Below are positions 8,730 to 17,956 of a stretch of 64,000 nt of DNA, in pieces. A model generated the notes under the pieces. It made no database searches, had not been told where the DNA came from, and worked only from the letters and a program-made list of their open reading frames with translations. The translations under genes and the position numbers were made by a program. This DNA is from Methylobacterium oryzihabitans. GTDB lineage: Bacteria > Pseudomonadota > Alphaproteobacteria > Rhizobiales > Beijerinckiaceae. Positions within the stretch are counted from its first letter, which is position 1. Each line of letters opens with the position of its first letter. The DNA is taken from assembly GCF_004004555.2 (NCBI RefSeq), contig NZ_SACP01000001.1, forward strand, positions 480,220-544,219. Reading direction: 5' to 3'.

Positions 8730-9863
8730 TCAGGCCGCCCGGTCGCGCTCCGCGCGCGCCCAGCCCTCGCGGGTCTCGCCGACGAAATCCTGCAGGCGTC
8801 CGGCCGCGATCGCCCGGCGCAGGCCGGCCATCAGGTCCTGGTAGTACGACAGGTTGTTCCAGGTCAGCAGCATCATGCCGAGAATCTCGCCGGCCCGCAC
8901 CAGATGATGCAGATACGCCTTGGTGTAGAGGTTCGCCGCCGGGCAGGTCGAGTCCGGGTCGAGGACCGTATCGTCCTCGGCGAAGCGGGCGTTGCGCAGG
9001 TTCATGCGGCCGTGGCGGGTATAGACCATGCCGTGGCGACCGGCCCGGGTCGGCATCACGCAGTCGAACATGTCGATGCCGCGGCACACCGCCTGCACGA
9101 TGTCGTCGGGCGTGCCGACGCCCATCAGGTAGCGCGGCTTCAGCATCGGCAGGTGCGGCTCGACCACCTCGATCATCGCCAGCATCGTCGCCTGCGGCTC
9201 GCCGACCGCGAGGCCGCCGATGGCGTAGCCCTTGAGGTCGAGGCCGACGAGCGCCTTCGCGCTCTCGACCCGCAGAGCCGGGATGTCGCCGCCCTGGACG
9301 ATGCCGAACATCGCCTTGCCGGGTTGGTCGCCGAAGGCGGTGCGGCAGCGCTCGGCCCAGCGAAGGGACAGGCGCATCGCCCCCTCGACCGCGCTCTCGG
9401 GCGCCGGCAGGCGCACGCACTCGTCGAGCTGCATCTGGATGTCGGAGCCGAGCAGCCCCTGGATCTCGATCGAGCGCTCCGGCGTCAGCACGTGCCTCGT
9501 GCCGTCGACATGCGACCGGAACGTCACCCCGGTCTCGTCGAGCTTGCGCAGCGAGGACAGCGACATGACCTGGAAGCCGCCGGAATCGGTGAGGATCGGG
9601 TAGGGCCACTGCATGAAGGCGTGCAGGCCGCCGAGCCGCGCCATCCGCTCGGCGCCGGGGCGCAGCATCAGGTGGTAGGTGTTGCCGAGCACCACGTCGG
9701 CGCCCAGCGCCTTCACCTGCTCGGGATACATCGCCTTGACGGTGGCGGCGGTGCCGACCGGCATGAAGGCCGGCGTGCGGATGACGCCTCGGGGCATCCG
9801 GATCTCGCCGGTGCGGGCGGCGCCGTCGGTCGCCGCGAGGGTGAAGCGGAACGTGTCGGTCAT
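8730..9863 (-). CDS. tgt: Queuine tRNA-guanosine(34) transglycosylase
   Basis: 377 residues. It exchanges guanine-34 for preQ1 in the anticodon loop of GUN tRNAs during queuosine synthesis. Visible family signatures are [24 protein letters not shown] with the catalytic Asp, [26 protein letters not shown] and [13 protein letters not shown]. The zinc site near the C-terminus is only partly visible in the reading ([16 protein letters not shown]). The ATG at 9861-9863 overlaps the queA TGA (ATGA), so translation is coupled. The start lies in a 14-15 bp tandem repeat that offers two further ATGs upstream, but only this one gives the normal N-terminus MTDTFRFTL. Confidence 0.96.
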   Translation of the reverse strand: MTDTFRFTLAATDGAARTGEIRMPRGVIRTPAFMPVGTAATVKAMYPEQVKALGADVVLGNTYHLMLRPGAERMARLGGLHAFMQWPYPILTDSGGFQVMSLSSLRKLDETGVTFRSHVDGTRHVLTPERSIEIQGLLGSDIQMQLDECVRLPAPESAVEGAMRLSLRWAERCRTAFGDQPGKAMFGIVQGGDIPALRVESAKALVGLDLKGYAIGGLAVGEPQATMLAMIEVVEPHLPMLKPRYLMGVGTPDDIVQAVCRGIDMFDCVMPTRAGRHGMVYTRHGRMNLRNARFAEDDTVLDPDSTCPAANLYTKAYLHHLVRAGEILGMMLLTWNNLSYYQDLMAGLRRAIAAGRLQDFVGETREGWARAERDRAA

Positions 9864-9903
9864 GGGGTGTCGGTCATGGGGGTGTCGGTCATGGGGGTGT
9901 CGG
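9854..9903. repeat. Tandem repeat across the queA stop/tgt start
   Basis: Three consecutive copies of TGTCGGTCATGGGG(G), 14 then 15 bp long, with a partial fourth. They cause the queA C-terminus [13 protein letters not shown] and copy the tgt start ATG-ACC-GAC. Likely slippage expansion. Confidence 0.9.
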
Positions 9904-10975
9904 CCCGGAACAGCAGGCTGGAATCGCCGTAGGAGTAGAAGCGGTAGCCGCGGGCGACCGCCTCGGCATAGGCGCGCCGCATCGGGTCGAGCCCGGCGAA
10001 GGCGCAGACCAGCATGAACAGCGTCGAGCGCGGCAGGTGGAAGTTGGTCATCAGCGCGTCCACCGCCCGGAAGCGGTGGCCCGGGGTGATGAACAGGCGG
10101 GTCTCGCCGGCGAAGGGCCGGATCGTGCCGTCCGGGTCGGCCGCGCTCTCGATCAGGCGCAGGGATGTGGTGCCGACCGCGACGATCCGGCCGCCGGTGG
10201 CGCGCACCCGGTTGAGCGCGTCGGCGGCCTCCGGCGAGACCTCGCCGAACTCGGCGTGCATGCGGTGGTCGTCGGTGTCGTCGGCCTTGACCGGCAGGAA
10301 GGTGCCGGCGCCGACATGCAGGGTGACCCGGTGGCGCGACAGGCCGGCCGCGTCGAGGCGGGCGAGCAGGCCGGGGGTGAAGTGCAGCCCGGCGGTAGGA
10401 GCGGCCACCGCCCCGGGCTCGCGGGCGTAGACGGTCTGGTAGTCGGCGGCGTCCTGCGCGTCGGTCGGGCGCTTGGCCGCGATGTAGGGCGGCAGCGGCA
10501 GTTCGCCGAGCCGCGCCACCGCCTCGTCGAGGAGCGGCCCGGCGAGGTCGAAGGCGAACACCGTCTCGCCCCCCTCCCCCCGCTCCGCCACGGTGGCGTC
10601 GAGCCGGTCGAGGTCGCAGGCGCCGTCCGAGGCCGCGCCGAACGCGACCCGGTCGCCGACCCGCAGGCGCTTGGCCGGCCGCGCGAAGGCGCGCCAGCGC
10701 TCGGGCGCCTCGCGCAGGTGCAGCATCGCCTCGACCCGCACGGCGGTTCCGTCCGGGCGCTCGCGGCGGCCGCGCAGGCGGGCCGGGATGACGCGGGTGT
10801 CGTTGAACACCAGGGCGTCGCCCGGCCGCAGCAGGCCGGGCAGGTCGGCGACGCCGGCATCGGCCGGCGGCTCGCCCGGCCGCACCACCATCAGCCGCGC
10901 GGAATCCCGCGGCACCGCCGGCCGCAGCGCGATGCGCTCCTCCGGCAGGTCGAAATCGAACAGATCCACGCGCAT
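9860..10975 (-). CDS. queA: S-adenosylmethionine:tRNA ribosyltransferase-isomerase
   Basis: 371 residues. It transfers and rearranges the ribosyl group of SAM to preQ1-modified tRNA, giving epoxyqueuosine, the step after Tgt. Family motifs are [14 protein letters not shown] at the N-terminus, [42 protein letters not shown] and [19 protein letters not shown]. The core ends normally near [10 protein letters not shown] 12-residue tail made of repeated MTDTP units follows, caused by the tandem repeat at the queA/tgt junction. It overlaps tgt by 4 bp and is transcribed with it. Confidence 0.96.
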   Translation of the reverse strand: MRVDLFDFDLPEERIALRPAVPRDSARLMVVRPGEPPADAGVADLPGLLRPGDALVFNDTRVIPARLRGRRERPDGTAVRVEAMLHLREAPERWRAFARPAKRLRVGDRVAFGAASDGACDLDRLDATVAERGEGGETVFAFDLAGPLLDEAVARLGELPLPPYIAAKRPTDAQDAADYQTVYAREPGAVAAPTAGLHFTPGLLARLDAAGLSRHRVTLHVGAGTFLPVKADDTDDHRMHAEFGEVSPEAADALNRVRATGGRIVAVGTTSLRLIESAADPDGTIRPFAGETRLFITPGHRFRAVDALMTNFHLPRSTLFMLVCAFAGLDPMRRAYAEAVARGYRFYSYGDSSLLFRADTPMTDTPMTDTP

Positions 10976-11114
10976 GCGGCCATGAGCATGGAATCCACCG
11001 CCGGATCAATGCCCCGCACCATCCCGACCAACGGGTGGTGGCATCCCGCGCGTGCAGGGGCCATCTCACCGCCGGGCGGCCGTCCCGGGGCCGCATTCGA
11101 GGAGCCGTCCGAGC

Positions 11115-11372
11115 ATGCCGTGGTTCTCCCTGCGTCCCCGCGATCCCGCCGACCCGCGCTGGCCGCTGCCGCATTCCCCGAGCGTGACCGTGCAGGCGGC
11201 CGACGCGCGCGAGGCCCGGGCCCGGGCGGCGGAGGCCTATCCCAGCACACCGTTCGGCACGCCGGCCTCGCCGGTGCCGGACGGAACCGCCAGCATCCAC
11301 CACGACCCCGACGCCATCGTGGTCGAGGAGGCTGGACCGCCCGCGACGGTGCCGGGAGGAGCCGCCCGATGA
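11115..11372 (+). CDS. Hypothetical small protein (85 aa)
   Basis: Starts [16 protein letters not shown] and contains an Ala/Arg-rich helix ([19 protein letters not shown]) and an acidic C-terminal half. No family recognised, no signal or membrane segment. Its TGA overlaps the ATG of the next small gene (ATGA), which supports both as real, translation-coupled genes. Codon use fits the neighbours. Confidence 0.6.
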   Translation: MPWFSLRPRDPADPRWPLPHSPSVTVQAADAREARARAAEAYPSTPFGTPASPVPDGTASIHHDPDAIVVEEAGPPATVPGGAAR

Positions 11373-11590
11373 GCCGGCATCCGACCCTCGACGCCGAGTT
11401 GATCGCGTGGTGGGAGTGCGAGGCCGAGCGGCTCGCGGCGCTCGCCGCCTCGACCCGCTGGGGCTGGATGCGCCGCCGCTACGAGCGGCAGGCCGCGCTG
11501 GCCCGGGCGCGGGCGCAGGTGAGCCGGGTGCGCGAGGAGGCCCGGCGCGGGGGAGCGGCCGAGGCGGGCGGCGATGCCGGCACGGCATAG
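11369..11590 (+). CDS. Hypothetical small protein (73 aa)
   Basis: Starts [21 protein letters not shown]. Predicted to be almost entirely helical with many Arg and Ala residues. It overlaps the preceding small gene by 4 bp. Function unknown; no domain recognised. Confidence 0.55.
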   Translation: MSRHPTLDAELIAWWECEAERLAALAASTRWGWMRRRYERQAALARARAQVSRVREEARRGGAAEAGGDAGTA

Positions 11591-11691
11591 CTCCGGCTAA
11601 CACCTGTGCCGTGGCCTTCCGGAGCGGCGTCGCCTAGAGGAGCGCCGCGGCCCGGCGGGGATGTCCCGAAGCGGTCCGTCCCACCGTCATC

Positions 11692-12591
11692 GTGGATCGT
11701 CCCATGGATCGCGCGCAGAGCGCCGCCCTCGTCAGCGCCGGCCTCGGCCTCGTCGTGCTCGCCCTCAAGTTCGGCGCGTGGTGGCTCACCGGCAGCCTCG
11801 CGCTGTACTCGGACGCGCTCGAGAGCATCATCAACGTCGTCGCCGCCGCGACCGCGTTCCTGGCCCTGCGCTGGGCGGCGCAGCCGGCCGACAGCGAGCA
11901 CCCCTACGGCCACCACAAGGCGGAATACTTCTCCGCGGTGATCGAGGGCGCGCTCATCATCGTGGCGGCGGTGCTGATCCTGAAGGACGCCTACGCCGCC
12001 GTGCAGGCGCCCAAGGCCCTCGACATGCCGCTCGTCGGCATCGCGGTGAACGGGCTCGCCACGGTCATCAACGCCGTCTGGGCCACGATGCTGCTCAAGC
12101 GCGGCCGGCTGTGGCGCTCGCCGGCCCTGATCGCCGACGGCCGCCACGTCATGGCCGACGTCGTCACCTCGGCGGGCGTGCTGGTGGGACTCGGGCTCGT
12201 CGCCTGGACCGGCTGGCTCGTCCTCGACCCGGTGATCGCCGCCCTCGTCGCCCTCAACATCCTGTGGTCGGGCTGGGGCATGGTGCGCGATTCGATCAAC
12301 GGGCTGATGGATCAGGCCGCCCCGGCCGAGATGGTGCGGGAGATCCGCGGCCTGATCTCGCGCCACGGCGAGGGCGCGCTCGAGGCCCACGACGTGCGCA
12401 CCCGCCATGCCGGGCAGGCGGTGTTCATCGACTTCCACCTCGTCGTGCCGGGCGCGATGACGGTGGCCGAGTCGCACGCGATCTGCGACCGGGTCGAACA
12501 GGCGATCGAGGCCGCGATCGAGGGCGCGGTGGTGACGATCCACGTCGAGCCGGACGAGCACGCCAAGCACCACGGCGTGCCGGTGGTGTAA
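11692..12591 (+). CDS. Cation diffusion facilitator (CDF) metal efflux transporter
   Basis: 299 residues from GTG 11692, or 295 from ATG 11704. An inner-membrane divalent metal/proton antiporter of the FieF/CzcD family. Six transmembrane segments lie in the first 210 residues. Metal-site signatures are YSDALESI in TM2 and HVMAD in TM5. A cytoplasmic ferredoxin-like domain follows (about 210-290) with conserved HxxH-type positions (VRTRHAG, DFHLVV, HVEPDEHAKHHG). The last codons (HHGVPVV) form the first unit of a three-copy tandem DNA repeat running past the stop. Metal specificity (Zn, Fe, Mn, Co) is not settled by sequence. Confidence 0.92.
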   Translation: MDRPMDRAQSAALVSAGLGLVVLALKFGAWWLTGSLALYSDALESIINVVAAATAFLALRWAAQPADSEHPYGHHKAEYFSAVIEGALIIVAAVLILKDAYAAVQAPKALDMPLVGIAVNGLATVINAVWATMLLKRGRLWRSPALIADGRHVMADVVTSAGVLVGLGLVAWTGWLVLDPVIAALVALNILWSGWGMVRDSINGLMDQAAPAEMVREIRGLISRHGEGALEAHDVRTRHAGQAVFIDFHLVVPGAMTVAESHAICDRVEQAIEAAIEGAVVTIHVEPDEHAKHHGVPVV

Positions 12592-12657
12592 CGACGACGC
12601 ACCACGGCGTGCCGGTGGTGTAGGAGCGGAGCACCACGGCGTGCCGGCGGTGTGATA
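12566..12657. repeat. Three-copy tandem of a hairpin unit at the CDF gene end
   Basis: The unit AGCACCACGGCGTGCCGGTG plus GTG occurs three times at about 32-bp spacing. The first copy is inside the CDF coding region and the next two lie downstream. Each unit can fold on itself (CACC...GGTG). Could act as a terminator. Confidence 0.85.
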
Positions 12658-12687
12658 GGCTCACCGCTCGACTGATCCCGGAGAGCC

Positions 12688-12942
12688 ATGCCGCGCTACT
12701 ACTTCGCCACGCGGGTCGGGGACGACCGCATCGCCGACCCGGACGGGCAGACCCTGCCCGACCCGGACGCCGCCTGGGAGGTCGCCCGCCGCCTGATCCG
12801 CGACCTCCTGCGCGAGAGCGGGCCGCAATCCCGGCTGCTCGCCGCCAGCCTGGAGGTCACCGACGCGGAGGGCGAGATCGTGTTCGAGATGCCGTTCGCC
12901 GAGGCGCTGCACGAGCCCGACCCGCCCGGCACGCGGCACTGA
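12688..12942 (+). CDS. DUF6894 family small protein
   Basis: 84 residues, starting MPRYYFATRVGDDRIADPDG and continuing with LPDPDAAWEVARRLIRDLL. This matches the small DUF6894 proteins that are abundant in Methylobacterium and relatives and have no known function. The acidic, compact sequence has no signal or membrane segment. It stands alone between the CDF and phosphate transporter genes on the same strand. Confidence 0.85.
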   Translation: MPRYYFATRVGDDRIADPDGQTLPDPDAAWEVARRLIRDLLRESGPQSRLLAASLEVTDAEGEIVFEMPFAEALHEPDPPGTRH

Positions 12943-13007
12943 CCGGCGGTTCCTCACCAACCGGAAACCGTGCCGGCAGGCGGCCCGCCGCCGCCGGGTG
13001 ACGGGCC

Positions 13008-14717
13008 GTGGCCGGGATCGTATCGTCGGGGTCGGATCCGCACGAAGACCCGGGGCCGTCCTTGGACACCACGCTCACCCTGCTCGACCTCGGCGGCGCC
13101 GTCGCGCTGCTGCTGTGGGGCGTCCACATGGTGCAGACCGGGGTGCAGCGCGCCTTCGGGCCGGGCTTGCGCCGGTTCCTCGGGCTGGCGCTGAGCAGCC
13201 GCGCCAAGGCGGTGGCGGCCGGCCTCGGCATCACCGCGCTGCTCCAGAGCAGCACCGCCACCGGGCTGATGGTCGCCTCCTTCGCCAGCGAGGGGCTGAT
13301 CGGCCTCGTGCCGGCGCTCGCCGTGATGCTGGGGGCCAACGTCGGCACGACGCTGATCGTCCAGCTCCTGTCGTTCGACATCGCCCGGGTCACCCCGCTC
13401 TTCGTGCTGATCGGCGTGATGATGTTCCGGCACGGCTCGGAACCGCGCACCCGCGACCTCGGGCGGGCGGCGATCGGGCTCGGGCTGATGCTGCTCGCGC
13501 TCAGCCAGCTCCTTTCCGTGATGACGCCCTACGAGGACGTGCCGTCGCTGCGGATGCTGTTCGGGGCCATCGCCACCGATCGGGTGGTGGCGGTGCTGCT
13601 CGGGGCGGCGCTGACCTGGGCGGCGCATTCGAGCGTCGCGGTGGTGCTGCTGGTCATGTCGTTCACCGTCAAGGGCGTGGTGCCGCTGGAGGCCGGCATG
13701 GCGCTGGTGCTCGGCGCCAATCTCGGCTCGGCGATCAACCCGGTGCTGGAGGGCGCCCATGGCGGCGACGCCACCGGGCGGCGGGTGGCGCTCGGCAACC
13801 TCATCAACCGGGCGATCGGCTGCGTCGTCGCCCTGCCGCTCCTCGGCCTGATTGGGCCGGCGATGGTCGAGTACCAGCCCAACCTGTCGCGGGCGCTGGC
13901 GGACTTCCACACCGTGTTCAACCTCGCGGTGGCGGCGGTCTTCCTGCCGCTGCTCGGGCCGATGGGGCGGCTGCTGACCCGCCTGCTGCCCGAGCACGTC
14001 GACCCGCACGATCCCGGCCGGCCGCTCCACCTCGACACCAACGCCCTGGAGACGCCGCCGATCGCCCTCGGCAATGCCGGCCGCGAGGCGCTGCGGATGG
14101 CCGAGGTGCTCGCCGAGATGATCCGCGGCGCCGAGGAGGCGATCACCGGCGACGACCGCAGCCGGGTCTCGGCGACGAAGCGCATGTCCGGGACGCTGGA
14201 GCGGCTCAACACCGCGATCAAGGCGTATCTGGTGCGGATCGACCCGGACGCGCTCAGCGAGGCCGACGAGCGGCGGGCGGCGGCGCTGCTCGCCTTCGCC
14301 ACCAATCTCGAACACGCCGGCGACATCCTGTCCCGCAACGTGATGGCCCTGGCCGCGAAGCGGCTGAAGCGCGGCCTCGCCTTCTCGAAGGACGGCGAGG
14401 CCGAGATCCGCGACCTGCTGCACCGGCTGGCGACCAACCTCAACACCGCGGGCGCGGTGTTCATGACCGAGGACCTGCGCGCCGCCCGGATCCTCGCCGA
14501 CGAGAAGGCAGTGTTTCGCGATCTGGAGGCGAAGGCCACCGAGGCGCACCTGCGGCGCCTGCGCGAGGCCGGCACCCCGACCGCGGAAGCGACCGAACTC
14601 TACCCCGACCTCGTGCGCGACCTGAAGCGGGTCAACGACCACCTCGTCTCCGGGGCCGCCTACCCGATCCTGGAGAGTCAGGGCGTGCTGCGGCCGAGCC
14701 GGCTGCGCGGCGAGTGA
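13008..14717 (+). CDS. Na+/phosphate cotransporter family protein with PhoU-like C-terminus
   Basis: 569 residues from GTG 13008. The first about 320 residues hold two Na/Pi-cotransporter repeats, each with the QSSTA-type signature (ALLQSSTATGLM, then AAHSSVAVVLLVM) and the GANVGTT/GANLGSA motifs, typical of NptA/YjbB-type inner-membrane phosphate carriers. Residues about 350-560 form a PhoU-like helical domain (TNLEHAGDILSRNVM, then TNLNTAGAVFMTED). YjbB-type proteins are known as Na-linked phosphate exporters or importers. The start is uncertain: no strong ribosome site is seen, and a TTG at 13062 would place it just ahead of the first transmembrane helix. Confidence 0.9.
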   Translation: MAGIVSSGSDPHEDPGPSLDTTLTLLDLGGAVALLLWGVHMVQTGVQRAFGPGLRRFLGLALSSRAKAVAAGLGITALLQSSTATGLMVASFASEGLIGLVPALAVMLGANVGTTLIVQLLSFDIARVTPLFVLIGVMMFRHGSEPRTRDLGRAAIGLGLMLLALSQLLSVMTPYEDVPSLRMLFGAIATDRVVAVLLGAALTWAAHSSVAVVLLVMSFTVKGVVPLEAGMALVLGANLGSAINPVLEGAHGGDATGRRVALGNLINRAIGCVVALPLLGLIGPAMVEYQPNLSRALADFHTVFNLAVAAVFLPLLGPMGRLLTRLLPEHVDPHDPGRPLHLDTNALETPPIALGNAGREALRMAEVLAEMIRGAEEAITGDDRSRVSATKRMSGTLERLNTAIKAYLVRIDPDALSEADERRAAALLAFATNLEHAGDILSRNVMALAAKRLKRGLAFSKDGEAEIRDLLHRLATNLNTAGAVFMTEDLRAARILADEKAVFRDLEAKATEAHLRRLREAGTPTAEATELYPDLVRDLKRVNDHLVSGAAYPILESQGVLRPSRLRGE

Positions 14718-14748
14718 ATTTTTTTCGCGCGGATGCAGGAGATCGATC

Positions 14749-15063
14749 GTGACGAGGCTTCGTATCGTGGTGCTGGCCGCCGGCCTGATCCCGGCAACCG
14801 CCCTGGCCCAGCCGCAGCGCAACACCGTCGTGTTCGCCTGCCCGGGCGGCGCCCGGTTGTCGGTGGAGTTCGCGGTCGGCGACTTCACCCAGCCGGCCGT
14901 GGTGCATCCGCCCTCGGGCCCGGCGGTGAGCCTGAAGCCGCAGCCGGCGGCCGACGGGTTCCGCTACGGCGACGGAACGCGCGAGCTGCGCGGCCGCGGC
15001 AACGACGTCACCTGGAGCGACGGCGCGGCGCCGCCGCTGGCCTGCACGTCGGGCCGGCGATAG
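14749..15063 (+). CDS. MliC-like periplasmic lysozyme inhibitor family protein
   Basis: 104 residues. GTG start with a good upstream AGGAG at about 14738. A signal peptide covers residues 1-20 (LRIVVLAAGLIPATALAQ). The mature part (VVFACPGGARLSVEF, LKPQPAADGFRYGDGTRELRGRGNDVTW, ACTSG) resembles the MliC fold, in which two Cys residues form a disulfide. Those proteins block C-type lysozyme. No lipobox Cys follows the signal, so it would be soluble periplasmic rather than a lipoprotein. It lies 31 bp after the phosphate transporter gene, so co-transcription is possible. Confidence 0.72.
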   Translation: MTRLRIVVLAAGLIPATALAQPQRNTVVFACPGGARLSVEFAVGDFTQPAVVHPPSGPAVSLKPQPAADGFRYGDGTRELRGRGNDVTWSDGAAPPLACTSGRR

Positions 15064-15131
15064 ACGGTCGGCGGAGGGCGTGGATGGTGATGCCCGGCCT
15101 GGCGCTCGTGACGAGGAACGCCGTGCCGTGA

Positions 15132-15233
15132 CGCGAAGCGGATTTCGGCTTCGCTCAAGCATGTGGAGCCTTCGGCTCCACCGCGAGGGCTGCTGAGACG
15201 ATTGCCGGAACCGATCGTCGGGAAATCGTCTCA
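15132..15233 (-). repeat. Dispersed palindromic repeat, family A (reverse copy)
   Basis: It reads as family A on the minus strand. It starts TGAGACGATTTCCC at 15233, exactly at the TGA stop codon of the minus-strand dehydrogenase, and ends with CGAAATCCGCTTCGC near 15132. An extra hairpin (GTGGAGCC TTC GGCTCCAC) replaces the usual core. Confidence 0.8.
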
Positions 15234-16106
15234 CCCCCGCCCGCTGCGCCGGGCCGCCACCCGGGCCAGCGCCGCGAGATCCTTGTCGCCGTCGCCGTGC
15301 GCGAGGGCGTCGAGGAGGTTGTCGCGCAGGACGCCCGCGAACGGCATCGGCACCCGCGCGGCCTCGGCCGCCTCCAGCACCAGCCGCACGTCCTTGGCGC
15401 CGAGGGCGAGGCCGAAGCCCGGCGGCTCGTAGCGGGCCGCGGCGATGGCGCCGCCGTAGTTCCTGTAGATCGGGCTGGCGAAGATCGTCCCGGTCAGCAT
15501 GTCGAGGAGGTCGGCGGCCGGCACGCCGTGGGCGCCGGCGAACGACACCGCCTCGCTCATCGCCTCGATGGCCGAGACCAGCATGAAGTTGCCGGCGAGC
15601 TTGACCGCGTTGGCCCGGGCCGGCTCGGCGCCGAACGGCCAGGTCTTCGCGCCCATCGCGTCGAGGAGCGGACCCGCGCGCTCGACCGCCGCCCCGGGCC
15701 CCGCCGCCACGATGTTGAGCGCGCCCTTCGCGGCGACGTCCGGGCGGCCGAAGACCGGGGCCGAGACGTAGTCGATCCCGGCCGCGGCGTGGCGGGCGGC
15801 GAGTTCCTCGGCGAGCGCCACCGAGATCGTGCTCATGCCGAGATGCAGGCCGGGACGGGTCGGCCGGTCGAGCACGCCGCTGTCCAGCACCACGGCGCGC
15901 AGGGCCGCGTCGTCGGCGAGCATCGTCACGGCGGCGTCGCCGGCGAACGCCTCGGCGGGGTCGGCGACCGGCTCGGCCCCCTCCCCCCGCAGCGCCTCGG
16001 CGGCCTCCGGCGAGCGGTTCCACACCCGCACCCGGTGGCCGGCGCGCACGAGGCTCAGCGCCATCGCCCGGCCCATCCGGCCGAGCCCGAGAAATCCGAC
16101 ATCCAT
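15231..16106 (-). CDS. 3-hydroxyisobutyrate dehydrogenase-family NAD(P)-dependent oxidoreductase
   Basis: 291 residues. The N-terminal NAD(P)-binding motif is GFLGLGRMGRAMALSLVRAG and the substrate-binding signature is YVSAPVFGRPDVAAKG. The catalytic Lys lies in ANAVKLAGNFMLV, about residue 170. This places it among beta-hydroxyacid dehydrogenases, including glyoxylate/succinic semialdehyde reductases and imine-reductase-like members. The substrate is not predictable. The stop codon coincides with the edge of repeat family A. It is transcribed separately from the TerB gene, 51 bp away on the same strand. Confidence 0.9.
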   Translation of the reverse strand: MDVGFLGLGRMGRAMALSLVRAGHRVRVWNRSPEAAEALRGEGAEPVADPAEAFAGDAAVTMLADDAALRAVVLDSGVLDRPTRPGLHLGMSTISVALAEELAARHAAAGIDYVSAPVFGRPDVAAKGALNIVAAGPGAAVERAGPLLDAMGAKTWPFGAEPARANAVKLAGNFMLVSAIEAMSEAVSFAGAHGVPAADLLDMLTGTIFASPIYRNYGGAIAAARYEPPGFGLALGAKDVRLVLEAAEAARVPMPFAGVLRDNLLDALAHGDGDKDLAALARVAARRSGRG

Positions 16107-16157
16107 GCCAACCTCCCCTGGGATAGACCGGGGATGTATGGCGGGGCGCGGGCTCCG

Positions 16158-16595
16158 CTATCCCAGGAGCGTCGCCTTTTCCAGGCCGAGGGTCTCGGCG
16201 AGTTCGTCGAGCACCTTGTGCTCCAGGGCGTTGATGCCGCCGCCCTGGTCGGCGACGTCGGCGGCGATCAGGAAGATGTCCTGGCGCTGCTCCAGCGGCC
16301 GGTCGGCGATGGCGGCGACGTAGCGGACGTTCTCCATCCGCCCGGCCCGGCTCTTCGCCCGGGCGATCGCCTCGTAGAGCTCCTGCTCCAGCTTCAGCAC
16401 GCCGTAGGACTTGTGCAGGATCGGGTTGTTGCCGAGGTCGGTGAGCGCGATCTCGATCTCGTCCTCGTCGATCTCGGCATCGGCCAGGATCACGTTCGCG
16501 GCCGCCGAGCAGGCGGCGTGCAGGAAAGCGGTGTCGCCGGCATAGGACTTCACCACCCGTCCGAAGCGGGTCAAAGCGTCCTGGAGCAGCCCCAT
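16158..16595 (-). CDS. TerB-like (tellurite-resistance) family protein
   Basis: 145 residues and soluble. The sequence matches the TerB/TerB-like helical metal-binding fold. Acidic repeats include ADAEIDEDEIEIA, and a second helical half (ADRPLEQRQDIFLIAADVADQGGGINALEHKVLDELAETLGL) is typical of the family. TerB proteins take part in tellurite/phage/stress resistance complexes with TerC/TerD partners; none is visible here, so the role is open. Same strand as the dehydrogenase downstream, 51 bp apart. Confidence 0.85.
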   Translation of the reverse strand: MGLLQDALTRFGRVVKSYAGDTAFLHAACSAAANVILADAEIDEDEIEIALTDLGNNPILHKSYGVLKLEQELYEAIARAKSRAGRMENVRYVAAIADRPLEQRQDIFLIAADVADQGGGINALEHKVLDELAETLGLEKATLLG

Positions 16596-16756
16596 GTTGC
16601 GGTCCTCGTCAGCCGGGCGTGAGGAGGGGAGCGCCGCATGACGCGGCCGCCCGCCGTTGCGGTGACGAATCGATGCACGACCCGTCCCGGGCGGGCAAGT
16701 CCATCGGCGTCACGCAGGTGTGGAATCGTACGGCTGACGGAGCAGCGCGCCGTCCT

Positions 16757-17890
16757 CTACATCGCGATGACCTGCCGGATCACCTTGCCCTGGTCGAGCA
16801 GGTCCAGGCCCTCGTTGATCTGGTCGAGGGGAGAGGTGCCCGACATCAGCTTGTTCACCGGCAGCCGGCCGCGGCGGTAGAGCTCGATGTAGCGCGGGAT
16901 GTCGCGGGCCGGCACGCAGCTCCCCATGTAGCTGCCGCGCACGATCCGCTCCTCGCCGACCAGCCCGACCGGCGGCAGGGTGAGGACGTGGTTGGGGTTG
17001 GCCAGACCCGCCGTCGCGGTGGTGCCGCCGCGCCGGGTGATCCGGTAGGCGAGGTCGAACGCCTTGACCGAGCCGGCCATCTCGAGGGCGTGGTCGACGC
17101 CGCCGCCGGTCGCCGCGCGGATCTGCTCGGCCACCTCGGGATCGGAGGCGAGGAACGTGTCGGTGGCGCCGAGATCCTCGGCGATGCGCAGCTTGTCGGG
17201 CGAGAGGTCGACCGCGACGATGCGGGCCGCCCCGCAGGCGACCGCGCCGAGCAGCGCCGACAGCCCGACGCCGCCGAGGCCGACCACCGCGACCGACTGG
17301 CCGGCGCGCACGTTGCAGGTGTTCACCACCGCGCCGACGCCGGTCATCACCGCGCAGCCGAACAGGGCCGCCTCGACCAGCGGGATGTCCTTGTCGATCC
17401 TCACCACCGAGCGGCGCGAGACCACCGCGTACTCGCCGAAGGCCGAGACGCCGCTGTGGTGGTTCAGCTCCTCGCCGTCGCAGCGGATGCGGCGGGCGCC
17501 CGACAGCAGCGTGCCGCGGCCGTTGGCGGCGTTGCCCGGCTCGCACAGAGCGCCGCGGCCCTCGCGGCAGGGCGAGCAGAAGCCGCAGGTCGGCACGAAC
17601 GACATCACGACGTGGTCGCCGCGCTGCAGGTCGGTGACGCCGGGGCCGCATTCCTCGACCATCGCCGAGGCCTCGTGGCCGAGCGCCACCGGGACCGGGC
17701 GCACCCGGTCGCCGTTGATGACCGACAGGTCGGAATGGCACAGGCCGGCGCCGCCGATCTTCACCAGCACCTCGTCCGGTCCGGGCGGGTCGAGCTCCAC
17801 GGTCTCGATGCTGAGCGGGCGCGACACGGCGTAGGGACGCTCGACGGGTGCGCGGCGGAGCACGGCGGCACGGATGCGCATGGCGGCCAA
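16757..17890 (-). CDS. Zinc-dependent alcohol dehydrogenase (class III-like MDR)
   Basis: 377 residues. Catalytic zinc ligands are seen in GLCHSDLSVINGD (Cys, His) and GHEASAMVEE, and the structural zinc lobe in CGFCSPCREGRGALCEPG (four Cys). The Rossmann motif is VAVVGLGGVGLSAL. The overall layout matches NAD-linked zinc alcohol dehydrogenases related to formaldehyde/benzyl alcohol enzymes. An alcohol or aldehyde role would suit a methylotroph, but the substrate is not shown. ATG 17890 is used; a later ATG at 17881 (MRIRAAVL) is equally possible. Confidence 0.92.
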   Translation of the reverse strand: MAAMRIRAAVLRRAPVERPYAVSRPLSIETVELDPPGPDEVLVKIGGAGLCHSDLSVINGDRVRPVPVALGHEASAMVEECGPGVTDLQRGDHVVMSFVPTCGFCSPCREGRGALCEPGNAANGRGTLLSGARRIRCDGEELNHHSGVSAFGEYAVVSRRSVVRIDKDIPLVEAALFGCAVMTGVGAVVNTCNVRAGQSVAVVGLGGVGLSALLGAVACGAARIVAVDLSPDKLRIAEDLGATDTFLASDPEVAEQIRAATGGGVDHALEMAGSVKAFDLAYRITRRGGTTATAGLANPNHVLTLPPVGLVGEERIVRGSYMGSCVPARDIPRYIELYRRGRLPVNKLMSGTSPLDQINEGLDLLDQGKVIRQVIAM

Positions 17891-17956
17891 ACAATCCTCC
17901 CGGCGGGGCTCACCGCGCCCCGTTCGGCGCCAAGCTGTCAGGGCCGTGGGAGCCGG

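Noticed and set aside
8730..11603. An apparent 957-codon fusion including tgt
   Set aside because: The region ahead of MTDTFRFTL is queA read in the wrong frame. Tgt starts at 9863 with a 4-bp overlap.
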